A DNA stretch of 26,623 bases from the NCBI GenBank assembly GCA_036008545.1, contig DASYNM010000060.1, positions 1 to 26,623 of the forward strand. The letters run 5' to 3'. Both the position numbers and the translations under genes were made by a program. Below, piece by piece: positions 1-7,076 of this stretch. Positions within the stretch are counted from its first letter, which is position 1, and every line of letters starts with the position of its first letter. A model generated the notes under the pieces. The model was given only the letters and a program-made list of their open reading frames with translations. It searched no databases and was not told where the DNA came from. This stretch comes from Palsa-1400 sp036008545. Its GTDB lineage: Bacteria > Verrucomicrobiota > Verrucomicrobiia > Limisphaerales > Palsa-1400.

Positions 1-68
1 GAATGAAGGGTTTCCGTCAGCGGGTGTTCGTGGTGCTTCGCGAGCGGACCCAATTCCACCCGCGCCAT
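1..68 (-). CDS. Start of an unidentified ORF, cut by the left edge
   Basis: An open frame begins with ATG at 68 on the minus strand and runs off the window after 22 codons (MARVELGPLAKHHEHPLTET and onward). A GAGG Shine-Dalgarno-like sequence lies about six bases before the ATG. The ATG follows the TGA of the small membrane protein gene by only seven bases. This spacing suggests a third gene in the same transcript as the integrase. The visible peptide is hydrophilic, with several histidines, and shows no recognisable motif. Too little is present to assign a function, and a chance open frame cannot be excluded. Confidence 0.4.
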   Translation of the reverse strand, partial: MARVELGPLAKHHEHPLTETLH

Positions 69-75
69 TTCTGCC

Positions 76-327
76 TCATCCGCCAAACGGGCCGCTGCCG
101 TCGCTGGGCGGCTCAATTTCCCACCGAATGACGGGCGGAACACCCGTCAACCCCATTGGTGGTCGAATAACCAAGATGAACGTATGGTTTCCCTTCGCTT
201 TCTTGCGCCCCGCCCGCCGCCCCAAATACCAGGTGGCGAGCGGAATTGCGACATAAACGATAAGGCCGGAGACGAACGTCCCATGCTCCCGCAGCATCCA
301 ATCAATGAAACGAAATACCGGGTTCAT
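76..327 (-). CDS. Small single-span membrane protein, hypothetical
   Basis: The 83-residue protein starts with MNPVFRFIDW. The start at 327 was chosen because a near-perfect AAGGAGGG ribosome binding site lies four bases before this ATG; a longer in-frame extension would run into the integrase gene. Residues about 18-36 form one hydrophobic helix (FVSGLIVYVAIPLATWYLG), followed by a basic stretch (RRAGRKKAKG), so the C-terminus is probably cytoplasmic. The tail is rich in proline and glycine and ends in SGPFGG. The Shine-Dalgarno overlaps the stop codon of the integrase gene, so the two are almost certainly co-transcribed and perhaps translationally coupled. I do not recognise the family. It is probably cargo or an accessory gene of the integrated element. 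Confidence 0.7.
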   Translation of the reverse strand: MNPVFRFIDWMLREHGTFVSGLIVYVAIPLATWYLGRRAGRKKAKGNHTFILVIRPPMGLTGVPPVIRWEIEPPSDGSGPFGG

Positions 328-337
328 ATCGCCCTCC

Positions 338-1417
338 TTATTCGTTGACGGCTCGCGCCGCTGGCTGCGTCTGAGTGCCCGTCGGCACTGTGGCCGCCGC
401 CATGCGTGGCATCGGCACGATTTTCCGTTCGTAATCCTCCAGCGACGGCACGATGACTTGTGCCTTCTTGGAATAGGCTCTGGCGATGGCTTTGGAACTG
501 TGCCCAAGCGCCTGTTGGGCGAACCGCTCCGGCATTCCCACTGTCTTGGCCCGCTCCGCCCAAGCGTAACGGTAGCTGTGCAAGGAAATGCCGGTGATGC
601 CAACGGTTTTGAGCCGCTTGATAAACATCTTCGCGCGGTGGTTCTCCTGAATCCGCGCCATTCGTGGAAACAACGGGCCGTTTTTCGGCAGCGATTCCAA
701 AAGCGCGGCAACATCTGCGCCGAAGGTAATGATGACCGGGACGTTGGTCTTGCCCCGGCGGTAGGAAATTGTGCGGTCTTTCCAATCCACGTCCTCGCCA
801 GTCAATTCCGCCATGTCGGTCTGCGAGCCGCCCAAGTGCCACAGGAGTTGGTAATACGCCCGGATTTCCGGGTTATGCTCCCGGTCAATGATCGCCTGAT
901 GCTCATCTGCTGTAATGGCCTTCCGGTCTTTATGCCTCACTGGCGGCCAGTGAAGTTTGGGCAGAACCGGCCAAGGAAGCCAGTGCATCCCGACCGCGAA
1001 ATTGTGCAGGCGGCGCAAAAACATATTGGTCGAGACGGTTCCCGAATTGAGAACCTGCAAAAAAAGCTCGGACGCCGTTTCCATGAGTTTGCGGTGGCGG
1101 ATGAGGTCGAAAGATTTGTCCCGCATCGCCGCCGTCCAGCGGCGTTGGGTTGGGCCGGTTTTGAGCGGGGCCATTGCGTCCATGACATCCTGCCATGTCC
1201 GTTTGGCCATGACGGGGTCGCCGTGTTGCAAGTAAGCCTGGGCGATTTGCAGGTTGATGGTGGGCTGGCGCACGGCCTGATTCTTGGCCTCGATGATCTG
1301 CCGGGCGGCGTCCTCGTTCGTGGTGTTAAGGCTGGCGCGTTTGCTAGTGACCTTGTCGAAACAATAATACATCCCACCCCGGATGCCACGATGAACTAAG
1401 CGGTAACGTGTATTCAT
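338..1417 (-). CDS. Tyrosine-type site-specific recombinase (integrase)
   Basis: This 359-residue protein has the layout of a phage-type integrase. An N-terminal arm/core-binding part covers roughly residues 1-160 and the catalytic domain covers about 165-330. Visible catalytic elements are K223 (in RRGKT), H280-x-x-R283 (SLHSYRYAW), H306 (ALGHSS) and the tyrosine nucleophile Y315 (RAYSKKA). The position where the first catalytic arginine is expected (usual pattern G-L-R-x-x-E) reads GGSQTDMAEL, placing Q199 there. The gene starts at ATG 1417 with a GAGGAA ribosome binding site. It lies just downstream of the 3' end of a tRNA-Thr gene, the usual position for an element integrated at a tRNA. 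The enzyme would catalyse integration and excision of that element. Family assignment is secure; activity with Gln in place of Arg is unproven. Confidence 0.9.
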   Translation of the reverse strand: MNTRYRLVHRGIRGGMYYCFDKVTSKRASLNTTNEDAARQIIEAKNQAVRQPTINLQIAQAYLQHGDPVMAKRTWQDVMDAMAPLKTGPTQRRWTAAMRDKSFDLIRHRKLMETASELFLQVLNSGTVSTNMFLRRLHNFAVGMHWLPWPVLPKLHWPPVRHKDRKAITADEHQAIIDREHNPEIRAYYQLLWHLGGSQTDMAELTGEDVDWKDRTISYRRGKTNVPVIITFGADVAALLESLPKNGPLFPRMARIQENHRAKMFIKRLKTVGITGISLHSYRYAWAERAKTVGMPERFAQQALGHSSKAIARAYSKKAQVIVPSLEDYERKIVPMPRMAAATVPTGTQTQPAARAVNE

Positions 1418-1523
1418 AATTTCCTCACGTAACCGCGATGATAAAACATCCGAAGCCCGGACCGTTAGCGGGTAGTCGGAGAGTTATCCTCCGTTACCCC
1501 TGTTTAAGACGGGCACGCAAGTT

Positions 1524-1545
1524 GGTGTCCGTTTCGGTGTCCGTT
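1524..1545. repeat. Two direct copies of GGTGTCCGTT
   Basis: The decamer GGTGTCCGTT occurs at 1524-1533 and again at 1536-1545, a 12-base period. It lies between the integrase start and the tRNA 3' end. Its location in the presumed attachment region makes integrase arm-type binding sites a possibility. That function is inferred from position only. Confidence 0.45.
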
Positions 1546-1591
1546 GCCGACCATCTGCCACCTAAACCATTGTTGCACTAGCAGTTAGGAA

Positions 1592-1667
1592 TGGAGCCAG
1601 TTGCCGGATTTGAACCGGCGACCCATGCTTTACGAAAGCATTGCTCTACCAACTGAGCTAAACTGGC
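1592..1667 (-). tRNA. tRNA-Thr (anticodon CGU)
   Basis: The minus strand folds into a complete 76-base cloverleaf. The acceptor stem pairs GCCAGTT with AACTGGC, followed by discriminator T and an encoded CCA. The D arm has GCTC/GAGC. The anticodon stem is ATGCT/AGCAT around the loop TTCGTAA, giving anticodon CGT. The T arm is GCCGG-TTCAAAT-CCGGC. The anticodon reads ACG threonine codons. The 3' end faces the integrase gene, and tRNA 3' ends are common attachment sites for tyrosine recombinases. Confidence 0.96.
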
Positions 1668-1682
1668 TACCGAAGGGGATGG

Positions 1683-1711
1683 AACTTAGCTCGATCTTGC
1701 CGTCTGGGCAA
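1683..1711 (-). promoter_or_regulatory. Candidate sigma-70-type promoter of tRNA-Thr
   Basis: On the minus strand TTGCCC (-35 candidate, 1706-1711) is separated by 17 bases from TAAGTT (-10 candidate, 1683-1688). The tRNA 5' end lies 15 bases after the -10. The spacing is ideal but the hexamers match the consensus only partly. A small hairpin (CTTGCC/GGCAAG) overlaps the -35 box. Confidence 0.33.
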
Positions 1712-1770
1712 GTGGATTCCCGGCATTATGGTTTCGTCATTTCGGGCGGATGGCGATTGCTTTTGGAATC

Positions 1771-1790
1771 GAAGCGCGGAAGGGCGCTTC
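1771..1790. terminator. Hairpin at the end of the aminopeptidase gene, possible terminator
   Basis: GAAGCGC (1771-1777) and GCGCTTC (1784-1790) form a perfect seven-base stem with a GGAAGG loop, abutting the aminopeptidase stop codon. On the plus strand the stem is followed by TTATTTT, a usable U-rich tail. On the minus strand, the direction of the aminopeptidase, no T-run follows. It could therefore stop transcription coming from the left, or act as a 3' stabilising hairpin for the minus-strand mRNA. Confidence 0.4.
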
Positions 1791-3104
1791 TTATTTTCGT
1801 CGGGCCATTAGGGATTCGATGTCACCCGCCTCGAGGGGTATGTCGGCCATCAGGTCCACCGGGCCGTCGGCGGTAACGAGCACGTCATTTTCCAAGCGCA
1901 CGGCGAAACCTTCCTCGGGTAGGTAAATGGCCGGTTCAACCGTCATGACCCAACCAGCCTGCATCGGTTGAATGGTCAGGCCGACATCGTGAACGTCCAG
2001 CCCCAGCGGGTGGCCGACGCCGTGCATGAAGTACTTCTTGAGCGCCGGGTTGTCGGGATCCTGCCGCTTGATCTGGCCCATGGTCAGCAAGCCAAGTTCG
2101 ACCAATTCCTTCTCCGTTAGTTGTTCGGCTTCCTTTTGCCAATCCTTGATTTTCTTGCCAGGCCGCAGTCCGGCGATGGATTGCCGGAGAACGCGCAGTA
2201 CGGCGTTGTAAACCTTTTTCTGCCGCGGAGTGAAGCGTCCGCTGACGGGGATGGTGCGTGTCATGTCGGCATTGTAATTTGCATAGGCTGCGGCTACGTC
2301 CAGCAGCAGCAGGCTGCCTTTCTGGCATAGGGCGGAATTCTCCACGTAGTGCAGCACGCAGGCATTGGGGCCGGACGCGATGATGGGCAGGTAGGCGAAC
2401 CGGCAGCGGTGGCGGATGAATTCGTGCGCAAATTCCGCCTCCACCTCCCATTCGCCCACGCCAGGTTGGACAAAGCGGAGCAGGCGCGCGAACGCTGACC
2501 CCGTCACGTTGCAGGCCTGGCGGATAAGGCCCACCTCCTGCTCAGATTTGACGGCACGTAGTCGGTGCATCAGCGGCGCGAGGCGACGGTAATCGTGCAA
2601 CGGATAGCGGCGCATCGTTTCGGCGACGAAGCGCGCGTCGCGGCTTTCGACTTCGATCACCGCGCGCTTGTGCTCGTTGGTATTGAGGAAGACGTGGTCA
2701 CACTCGCAGATCAGACGGTGGAACAGGCGCGGGAATTCCGAAAGCCAATGGATATGGCGAATGCCGGTTTTGGCCTGGGCCTCCTCGCGCGTGAGTTTGT
2801 GACCTTCCCAGCGCTCGTTTTCGGGCGTCGGCTCGCGGAGAAAAAGCAAGGCTCGCTGCTTTTCATCGTCGGCCTCGGGATAAAGCAGCAGAATGGATTG
2901 TTCCTGGGCCACACCTGTCAAGTAGAACAAGTCGGAATTGGGGATGGCGGCGGCGGAGCCGTCAGAGTTAGTTGGAGGAATGTCGTTGGCGTTGAGAACG
3001 GCCAGTGAATTGGGCGGAAGCAATTTCGTCAGGCGATCGCGGTTGGCGATAAACAATTCCGGCGGCAACGGTGGATTTGGAGCATTCGATGGGCGTTCGA
3101 CCAT
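1791..3104 (-). CDS. pepP: Xaa-Pro aminopeptidase, peptidase family M24B
   Basis: This 437-residue protein matches aminopeptidase P, a cytosolic metalloenzyme that removes the N-terminal residue before proline. The N-terminal domain (about 15-175) resembles the AMP_N creatinase-like fold (for example FYLTGVAQEQSILLL). The C-terminal pita-bread domain (about 180-430) carries the full dinuclear-metal ligand set: D269, D280 (in NADMTRT), H365 (HGVGHPLGLDVHD), E390 (TVEPAIYLP) and E405 (VRLENDVLV). The accessory histidines H361 and H372 are also present. The length is normal for the family. No Shine-Dalgarno is visible before the ATG at 3104; the leader there consists of GATTAA/GATTAG-type repeats. 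The next in-frame ATG lies far inside the domain, so this start is kept. It is transcribed toward the tRNA-Thr gene with no obvious operon partner. The symbol is by family similarity. Confidence 0.92.
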   Translation of the reverse strand: MVERPSNAPNPPLPPELFIANRDRLTKLLPPNSLAVLNANDIPPTNSDGSAAAIPNSDLFYLTGVAQEQSILLLYPEADDEKQRALLFLREPTPENERWEGHKLTREEAQAKTGIRHIHWLSEFPRLFHRLICECDHVFLNTNEHKRAVIEVESRDARFVAETMRRYPLHDYRRLAPLMHRLRAVKSEQEVGLIRQACNVTGSAFARLLRFVQPGVGEWEVEAEFAHEFIRHRCRFAYLPIIASGPNACVLHYVENSALCQKGSLLLLDVAAAYANYNADMTRTIPVSGRFTPRQKKVYNAVLRVLRQSIAGLRPGKKIKDWQKEAEQLTEKELVELGLLTMGQIKRQDPDNPALKKYFMHGVGHPLGLDVHDVGLTIQPMQAGWVMTVEPAIYLPEEGFAVRLENDVLVTADGPVDLMADIPLEAGDIESLMARRK

Positions 3105-3122
3105 GATTAAGATTAGGAATTG
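3105..3122. repeat. Short degenerate repeat GATTAA-GATTAG-GAATTG
   Basis: Three consecutive hexamers of related sequence (GATTAA, GATTAG, GAATTG) lie directly against the aminopeptidase start codon and occupy the place of its ribosome binding site. It resembles the simple-sequence tracts at 11048 and 13568 in style but not in sequence. Confidence 0.4.
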
Positions 3123-3446
3123 GAATCAGAAATCGCCACTCAAAAAGTGAGTCTGTCTTGGGCGTGCTCGCCTCGATCCGCCATCGACTTCGTTCCTCCT
3201 GCAGCGCGGCCCTCTGACCACGGCAAAGCTGGATCTCATGGATGCGATCCGATGCAGCGAGGCGACCGAGGAACGCGATTTTGCTCCTTGAAGTATGCCG
3301 ACGATGGAAACTTCGATGCAAAGGCAAATCAAGGCTTGCCGTCTAACTATGGTTCAAGCCGGTTGAACAATTCCGTCAATCTTGGCGGCACGGGAATGCC
3401 AGCCGGATGCCCTTCTTGTCAACGGCTGATCATTCCCGCACGGCGG
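3105..3446. other. 342-base stretch without a convincing gene
   Basis: Between the aminopeptidase start and the end of the small secreted protein gene I find only short overlapping open frames. None has a ribosome binding site or recognisable domain. A small inverted repeat (GTTCAA/TTGAAC) lies near 3353-3368. The stretch presumably contains the aminopeptidase promoter, but no clear -35/-10 pair stands out. Confidence 0.5.
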
Positions 3447-3713
3447 TCATCTGTGGATGTAAACCGAACGTCTCGCTGCCGACTGTGATGGCGAGGTTGC
3501 CATGACGGCCACCTGGACCTCGGGGACTTTTGCCTGACTCACCACTGGCCGAGCTTGCGCCACTATGTTGGACGCTGGCTGAGGGGCAAACCTGTAGGGC
3601 GTGTTGGAATGCGTGACTTTGAGCAAGCCGCTGCCAGCTTGTGCAGGCAACGCGGCCAGCATTCCGAGTACTACAACCGCTCCCATGGTGCATTTAAGGT
3701 TTCTTGTATTCAT
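3447..3713 (-). CDS. Small secreted protein, hypothetical
   Basis: The 88-residue product starts MNTRNLKCTMGAVVVLGM and has a typical Sec signal peptide. There is a short basic N-region, a hydrophobic core at about residues 10-21 and an AQA cleavage motif near residue 26. The mature part is about 62 residues, rich in Val, Ser, Gln and Pro, with no cysteine and no known domain. A GAAAGG ribosome binding site lies about nine bases before the ATG, supporting this start over overlapping frames. The gene stands alone, separated by about 200 bases from the downstream end of the GH2 gene on the same strand. It is probably periplasmic or extracellular. Function is unknown. Confidence 0.65.
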   Translation of the reverse strand: MNTRNLKCTMGAVVVLGMLAALPAQAGSGLLKVTHSNTPYRFAPQPASNIVAQARPVVSQAKVPEVQVAVMATSPSQSAARRSVYIHR

Positions 3714-3920
3714 ATCAAGACCTTTCTCTCTTGAGCGAACGAGGAGTCCGCCGTGAAAAGCAAATTAGAGGATTTCACGCTCATAATATAAACCCATTAC
3801 GATGGCTTGTCTGTAGATAGCCGCCTAAACATGTTGTAGGCCGGTATCGTACAAACTCCGGCCGGAAGCCGCTCCCTTAGTTCACGTTATTAGCCGGCTT
3901 AACTTCGGCCTTCGCGTTGA

Positions 3921-6806
3921 TTACGGCACGAACGGCCGGGGCGTCACCGCGCCAGCGTTGATGTTGAGCGTGCCAGGTTCCAGACCAGGAGAGCGCGCCG
4001 TCAAGGTCAGAGTGCCGGGCTGCTGGTCCGACTGCACGAGAATCTGGGCCAAGCCGTTGAAGACGCTGCGCTGCCAGGCCGGCGCGGCGGTTTTTTCAAG
4101 AATCTCCAGCGAAACTCCTTTGTTGACACCGCCTTCGCTCTCGTGGTTCTGGACCGCGACGGCGATTGAGTTGACGCCTTCACGGAGGAATTGGCCCACC
4201 GCGAATGAAGGCTGCGCCGTCCAATCGTGAGACTCGCCGACCTTGTGTCCATTGACGTAAACCCAACCCTCGTCGTCGATCATGCCGAAATTGATGGTGA
4301 CGGCGTGGGCAGCGAGCATGGCTGGCGTAGCTTCGAACTCCGTGCGATAGACTGCAGTCTCGTTCGGATTCAGCGGGCCGCCCTGACTGTCCACGTTTGC
4401 CTTTTGCCATCCACTGGCATCGACTTTTTCCTCAGCCTCCGTCGGCCGGGGGTAGCTGGCGCCGCGTTTGATGCGCCAATCCTTCAAAGCGAAAGCGCGA
4501 CCGGGTTGGGCCGCCATATACACGTCAGGCTCATGACAACTCGGATCGCCATTTCCGACGCCTATGATTTTGCCAGGGCCGCTTAGTTCGAACTCAATGC
4601 TGTTATCGGCCACCGGCACGATGCGCCCGGTCGAATCCGTCACCGCCACGGTGATGATGGAAAGGTCTTCGCCATCGGCGTCGATGGAAGCGCGGTCGGG
4701 ATTGAGTTTGATGGCGGCTGCAGGGCCGGTGGTCTCGACTTTTTGTTCGGCGACAACCTGGCCGTCCTTGTAACCTTTGGCCGAGAGAACGCCTGGCGTG
4801 TATTTGACATCCCACTGGAGATGAGAGTTGGTGGGCATGGATTTGCGCCCGAGGCTTTGGCCGTTAAGGAACAGCTCAACCTCCTGGCAATTGCTGAAGC
4901 AGCGCACATCAATGTGCTGCCCTTCTTTGCCGGGCCAGTTCCAATGCGGGAGCAGATGCAGCACCGTGCGGTCGCTCCACCACGCCTGATAATAGTAAAA
5001 ATTGTCCTTGGCAAAGCCGCAAGTGTCCATAATGCCGAAATGAGAGTTAATGCACGGCCAACTGTAAGGCGTCGGTTCGCCGCGATAATCAAAACCGGTC
5101 CAGACAAACCCGCCGGAAAGCCAGGGTCGGGCGGCAAAAATCTTCCACCAGAATTCCGCGGTCGTCGCCCACGGCGGCGCGTTGTCGTCGTAGGCGCTGA
5201 CATATCCGCGCTCCTTGTCGTTGGCGTAAACGCCGCGGGTGCAGACGGTGCTGGCCTGTTCGGTGCCGATTTCCGGCTGGGTGGGATGCTCTCTGTGGTA
5301 GGCATTGACCGCGGTGGGATAATAATTCCATCCGCGCACGTCGAGCACGCTGTTAACGCCTTGGAAAACATTGCCAACGTTGGCAGCGGCGGTGCATAGG
5401 CGGGTCGGATCCAGTTCGTGAACGAGCCGTTGCATCGTGGTGGCAATGCGGGCGGCGGTGGGCGTAGTCTGCTGATCTTCTTCGTTGAAGAGGGACCAGA
5501 TGACGACGCTGGGATGATTGCGGTCGCGCCTGATTTGTCCGGCCAAGTAGTCCAGGTTTTGGGCGTCGCTGCCGAGCAATCGGTTTTCATCCATGACCAA
5601 CATGCCGAGGTGATCGCACGCATCGAGCAACTCGGGTGTGGGCGGGTTGTGCGAGGTGCGAATGCCGTTGTCGCCCATGTCCTTCAAACGGCTGACGCGA
5701 AAGTATTGCAATCGGTCGGGCAGCGCGGAGCCAACGCCAGCGTGGTCCTGATGGTTGCAGGTGCCTTTGATCTCGCAAAACTTACCGTTCAACAGGAATC
5801 CCTTGTCGGGGTCAAAGGCGATGGTGCGGATGCCGAATTCCGTTTCAGTGCGGTCAACCATTTGCCCGCCGGTTGCGACCGTGGTGACGAGTTTGTAAAG
5901 TTTAGGAGATTCGGGAGACCAAAGCACCGGAGAACCTATGCTGATTTCGCGACTGAATTCCGCTTTCGCGCCTGAAGGAATTTCGGATGTTTGATGCGCT
6001 CCGCCCTCAAAAATGGGTTTGCCATCAGGCGCAACGATGGTCCAATTAACTTCAGCTACGCTGGTGTCCTTCTGAAAATTCACCAATGTTGTCCTCAATT
6101 GAATCAGAGCTGGTCCTTCGGGCACATTATTTTGAAATTTGCTCCAGACAAAAACGCCGTCCGGCGCAATATGCAGCGGGCTTGTTTTGGTCAGCCAAAC
6201 GTGGCGATATATGCCCGTGCCTTCGTAAAACCAGCCCTCAAATTGCGAGGCATCCACCCGCACCGCCACCGAATTTGCGCCCCCGATATTAGCCAGGTCG
6301 GTGATGTCGTAACGAAAGCCGGTGTAACCGCTTTCATGATGGCCGAGGAAATAGCCGTTGAAAAAAACGCGGCAATCACGATAGACACCGTCGAACTCAA
6401 GCATCAGCCGGCGGCCGCGATCTTCTTCGGGAAGTTGGAAAGTGCGACGGTACCAAGCCACGCTGTTGGAATGGTAGCCGGGACCGACTGGCTTGAAGCC
6501 GTGACTGTCATCGGCTTTTGGGTCGAACGGCAGCTCGGGCAGCCAGTCGTGCGGCAGGTTGACCGTGCGCCAATTGGCGTCGCCAAAAGTTCGCCCGGCG
6601 GGCCCTGGGTTGACGCCCGCCTTGTCCAGCCGTTCGCTCAGTCCCCAGTCGTCGCCAAGATGAAACTTCCAGCCGAAGTCCAAAAGCAGCCGCTCGCGGG
6701 GAGACGGATCGGCGGCGCTGACGGGGAGGATAATGGCGAGAAAAGCTGCCGCCGCAACGGCCCAGGCGGAATAACTCTTGGAATAGTTCACGGTGTTGCG
6801 TCGCAC
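3921..6806 (-). CDS. Secreted glycoside hydrolase family 2 (beta-galactosidase-like)
   Basis: The 961-residue protein has a signal peptide (hydrophobic core about 14-28, cleavage near VSA/ADP at about 31), so it is exported. Next come a GH2 sugar-binding jelly-roll (about 40-210; note GTGIYRHVWL), an immunoglobulin-like domain (about 212-328) and a TIM barrel (about 330-620). The barrel contains the acid/base glutamate E442 (WSLFNEED) and the probable nucleophile E516 (IGTEQASTVCTRG). The C-terminal part has Ig-like domains (about 625-765 and 910-960). They are interrupted at about 767-907 by a second jelly-roll-like module (NFGMIDDEGWVYVNGHKVG). It hydrolyses a beta-linked sugar; galactoside specificity is likely but not proven. 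The start is GTG at 6806, preceded by GGGA; GTG at 6791 is an alternative. It is divergent from the ThuA-like gene. Confidence 0.9.
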   Translation of the reverse strand: MRRNTVNYSKSYSAWAVAAAAFLAIILPVSAADPSPRERLLLDFGWKFHLGDDWGLSERLDKAGVNPGPAGRTFGDANWRTVNLPHDWLPELPFDPKADDSHGFKPVGPGYHSNSVAWYRRTFQLPEEDRGRRLMLEFDGVYRDCRVFFNGYFLGHHESGYTGFRYDITDLANIGGANSVAVRVDASQFEGWFYEGTGIYRHVWLTKTSPLHIAPDGVFVWSKFQNNVPEGPALIQLRTTLVNFQKDTSVAEVNWTIVAPDGKPIFEGGAHQTSEIPSGAKAEFSREISIGSPVLWSPESPKLYKLVTTVATGGQMVDRTETEFGIRTIAFDPDKGFLLNGKFCEIKGTCNHQDHAGVGSALPDRLQYFRVSRLKDMGDNGIRTSHNPPTPELLDACDHLGMLVMDENRLLGSDAQNLDYLAGQIRRDRNHPSVVIWSLFNEEDQQTTPTAARIATTMQRLVHELDPTRLCTAAANVGNVFQGVNSVLDVRGWNYYPTAVNAYHREHPTQPEIGTEQASTVCTRGVYANDKERGYVSAYDDNAPPWATTAEFWWKIFAARPWLSGGFVWTGFDYRGEPTPYSWPCINSHFGIMDTCGFAKDNFYYYQAWWSDRTVLHLLPHWNWPGKEGQHIDVRCFSNCQEVELFLNGQSLGRKSMPTNSHLQWDVKYTPGVLSAKGYKDGQVVAEQKVETTGPAAAIKLNPDRASIDADGEDLSIITVAVTDSTGRIVPVADNSIEFELSGPGKIIGVGNGDPSCHEPDVYMAAQPGRAFALKDWRIKRGASYPRPTEAEEKVDASGWQKANVDSQGGPLNPNETAVYRTEFEATPAMLAAHAVTINFGMIDDEGWVYVNGHKVGESHDWTAQPSFAVGQFLREGVNSIAVAVQNHESEGGVNKGVSLEILEKTAAPAWQRSVFNGLAQILVQSDQQPGTLTLTARSPGLEPGTLNINAGAVTPRPFVP

Positions 6807-6887
6807 AAATCCCGGCGCAAATCGAGAACAAAATGTCGAGGCGCTTTGGTCATGCGAAGGTTTCGCGCACTTTGCCCGAGGAACTAT

Positions 6888-6899
6888 TACGTCAACGTA
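6888..6899. promoter_or_regulatory. Small palindrome in the divergent GH2/ThuA region
   Basis: TACGT-CA-ACGTA is a five-plus-five-base inverted repeat between the two divergent start codons. Its size and position would suit a dimeric regulator site. No regulator gene is adjacent and no other evidence supports it. Confidence 0.2.
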
Positions 6900-6991
6900 G
6901 GCATTATGAGAAGATCGGGCACGCCATAGTCGTGGTCATGATCTAGAAGAGATGCAAGAAAACAACCCATCCACCGCCTGGCTCCCTGGTT

Positions 6992-7032
6992 GCCAAGCAC
7001 TCGTGTTAATCGCGAGTCATTATTTGCTTGGC
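6992..7032. promoter_or_regulatory. Inverted repeat in the leader of the ThuA-like gene
   Basis: GCCAAGCA (6992-6999) and TGCTTGGC (7025-7032) are a perfect eight-base inverted repeat. An inner CTCG/CGAG pair sits inside it. The structure ends about 45 bases before the ThuA-like start codon. It could be an operator or an RNA hairpin in the 5' leader; it has no U-tract, so it is not an intrinsic terminator. Confidence 0.4.
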
Positions 7033-7076
7033 TGGGGTTATGGCCGCCCTTACCGTGCGCCCAGAAAGGCTATCGC

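Noticed and set aside
305..1399. A long plus-strand open frame (364 codons) opposite the integrase
   Set aside because: It is antisense to a gene with clear catalytic residues, is rich in Arg/His as expected of a GC-rich shadow frame, and shows no domain.
3858..3920. An alternative-frame extension past the GH2 stop (ending AEVKPANNVN), which could hint at a frameshifted C-terminus
   Set aside because: The GH2 protein already ends after a complete Ig-like domain, and the extension is too short to judge.
5991..6929. A 312-codon plus-strand frame opposite the GH2 gene
   Set aside because: It covers the GH2 N-terminus in antisense, shows no recognisable motif, and the GH2 frame is well supported.
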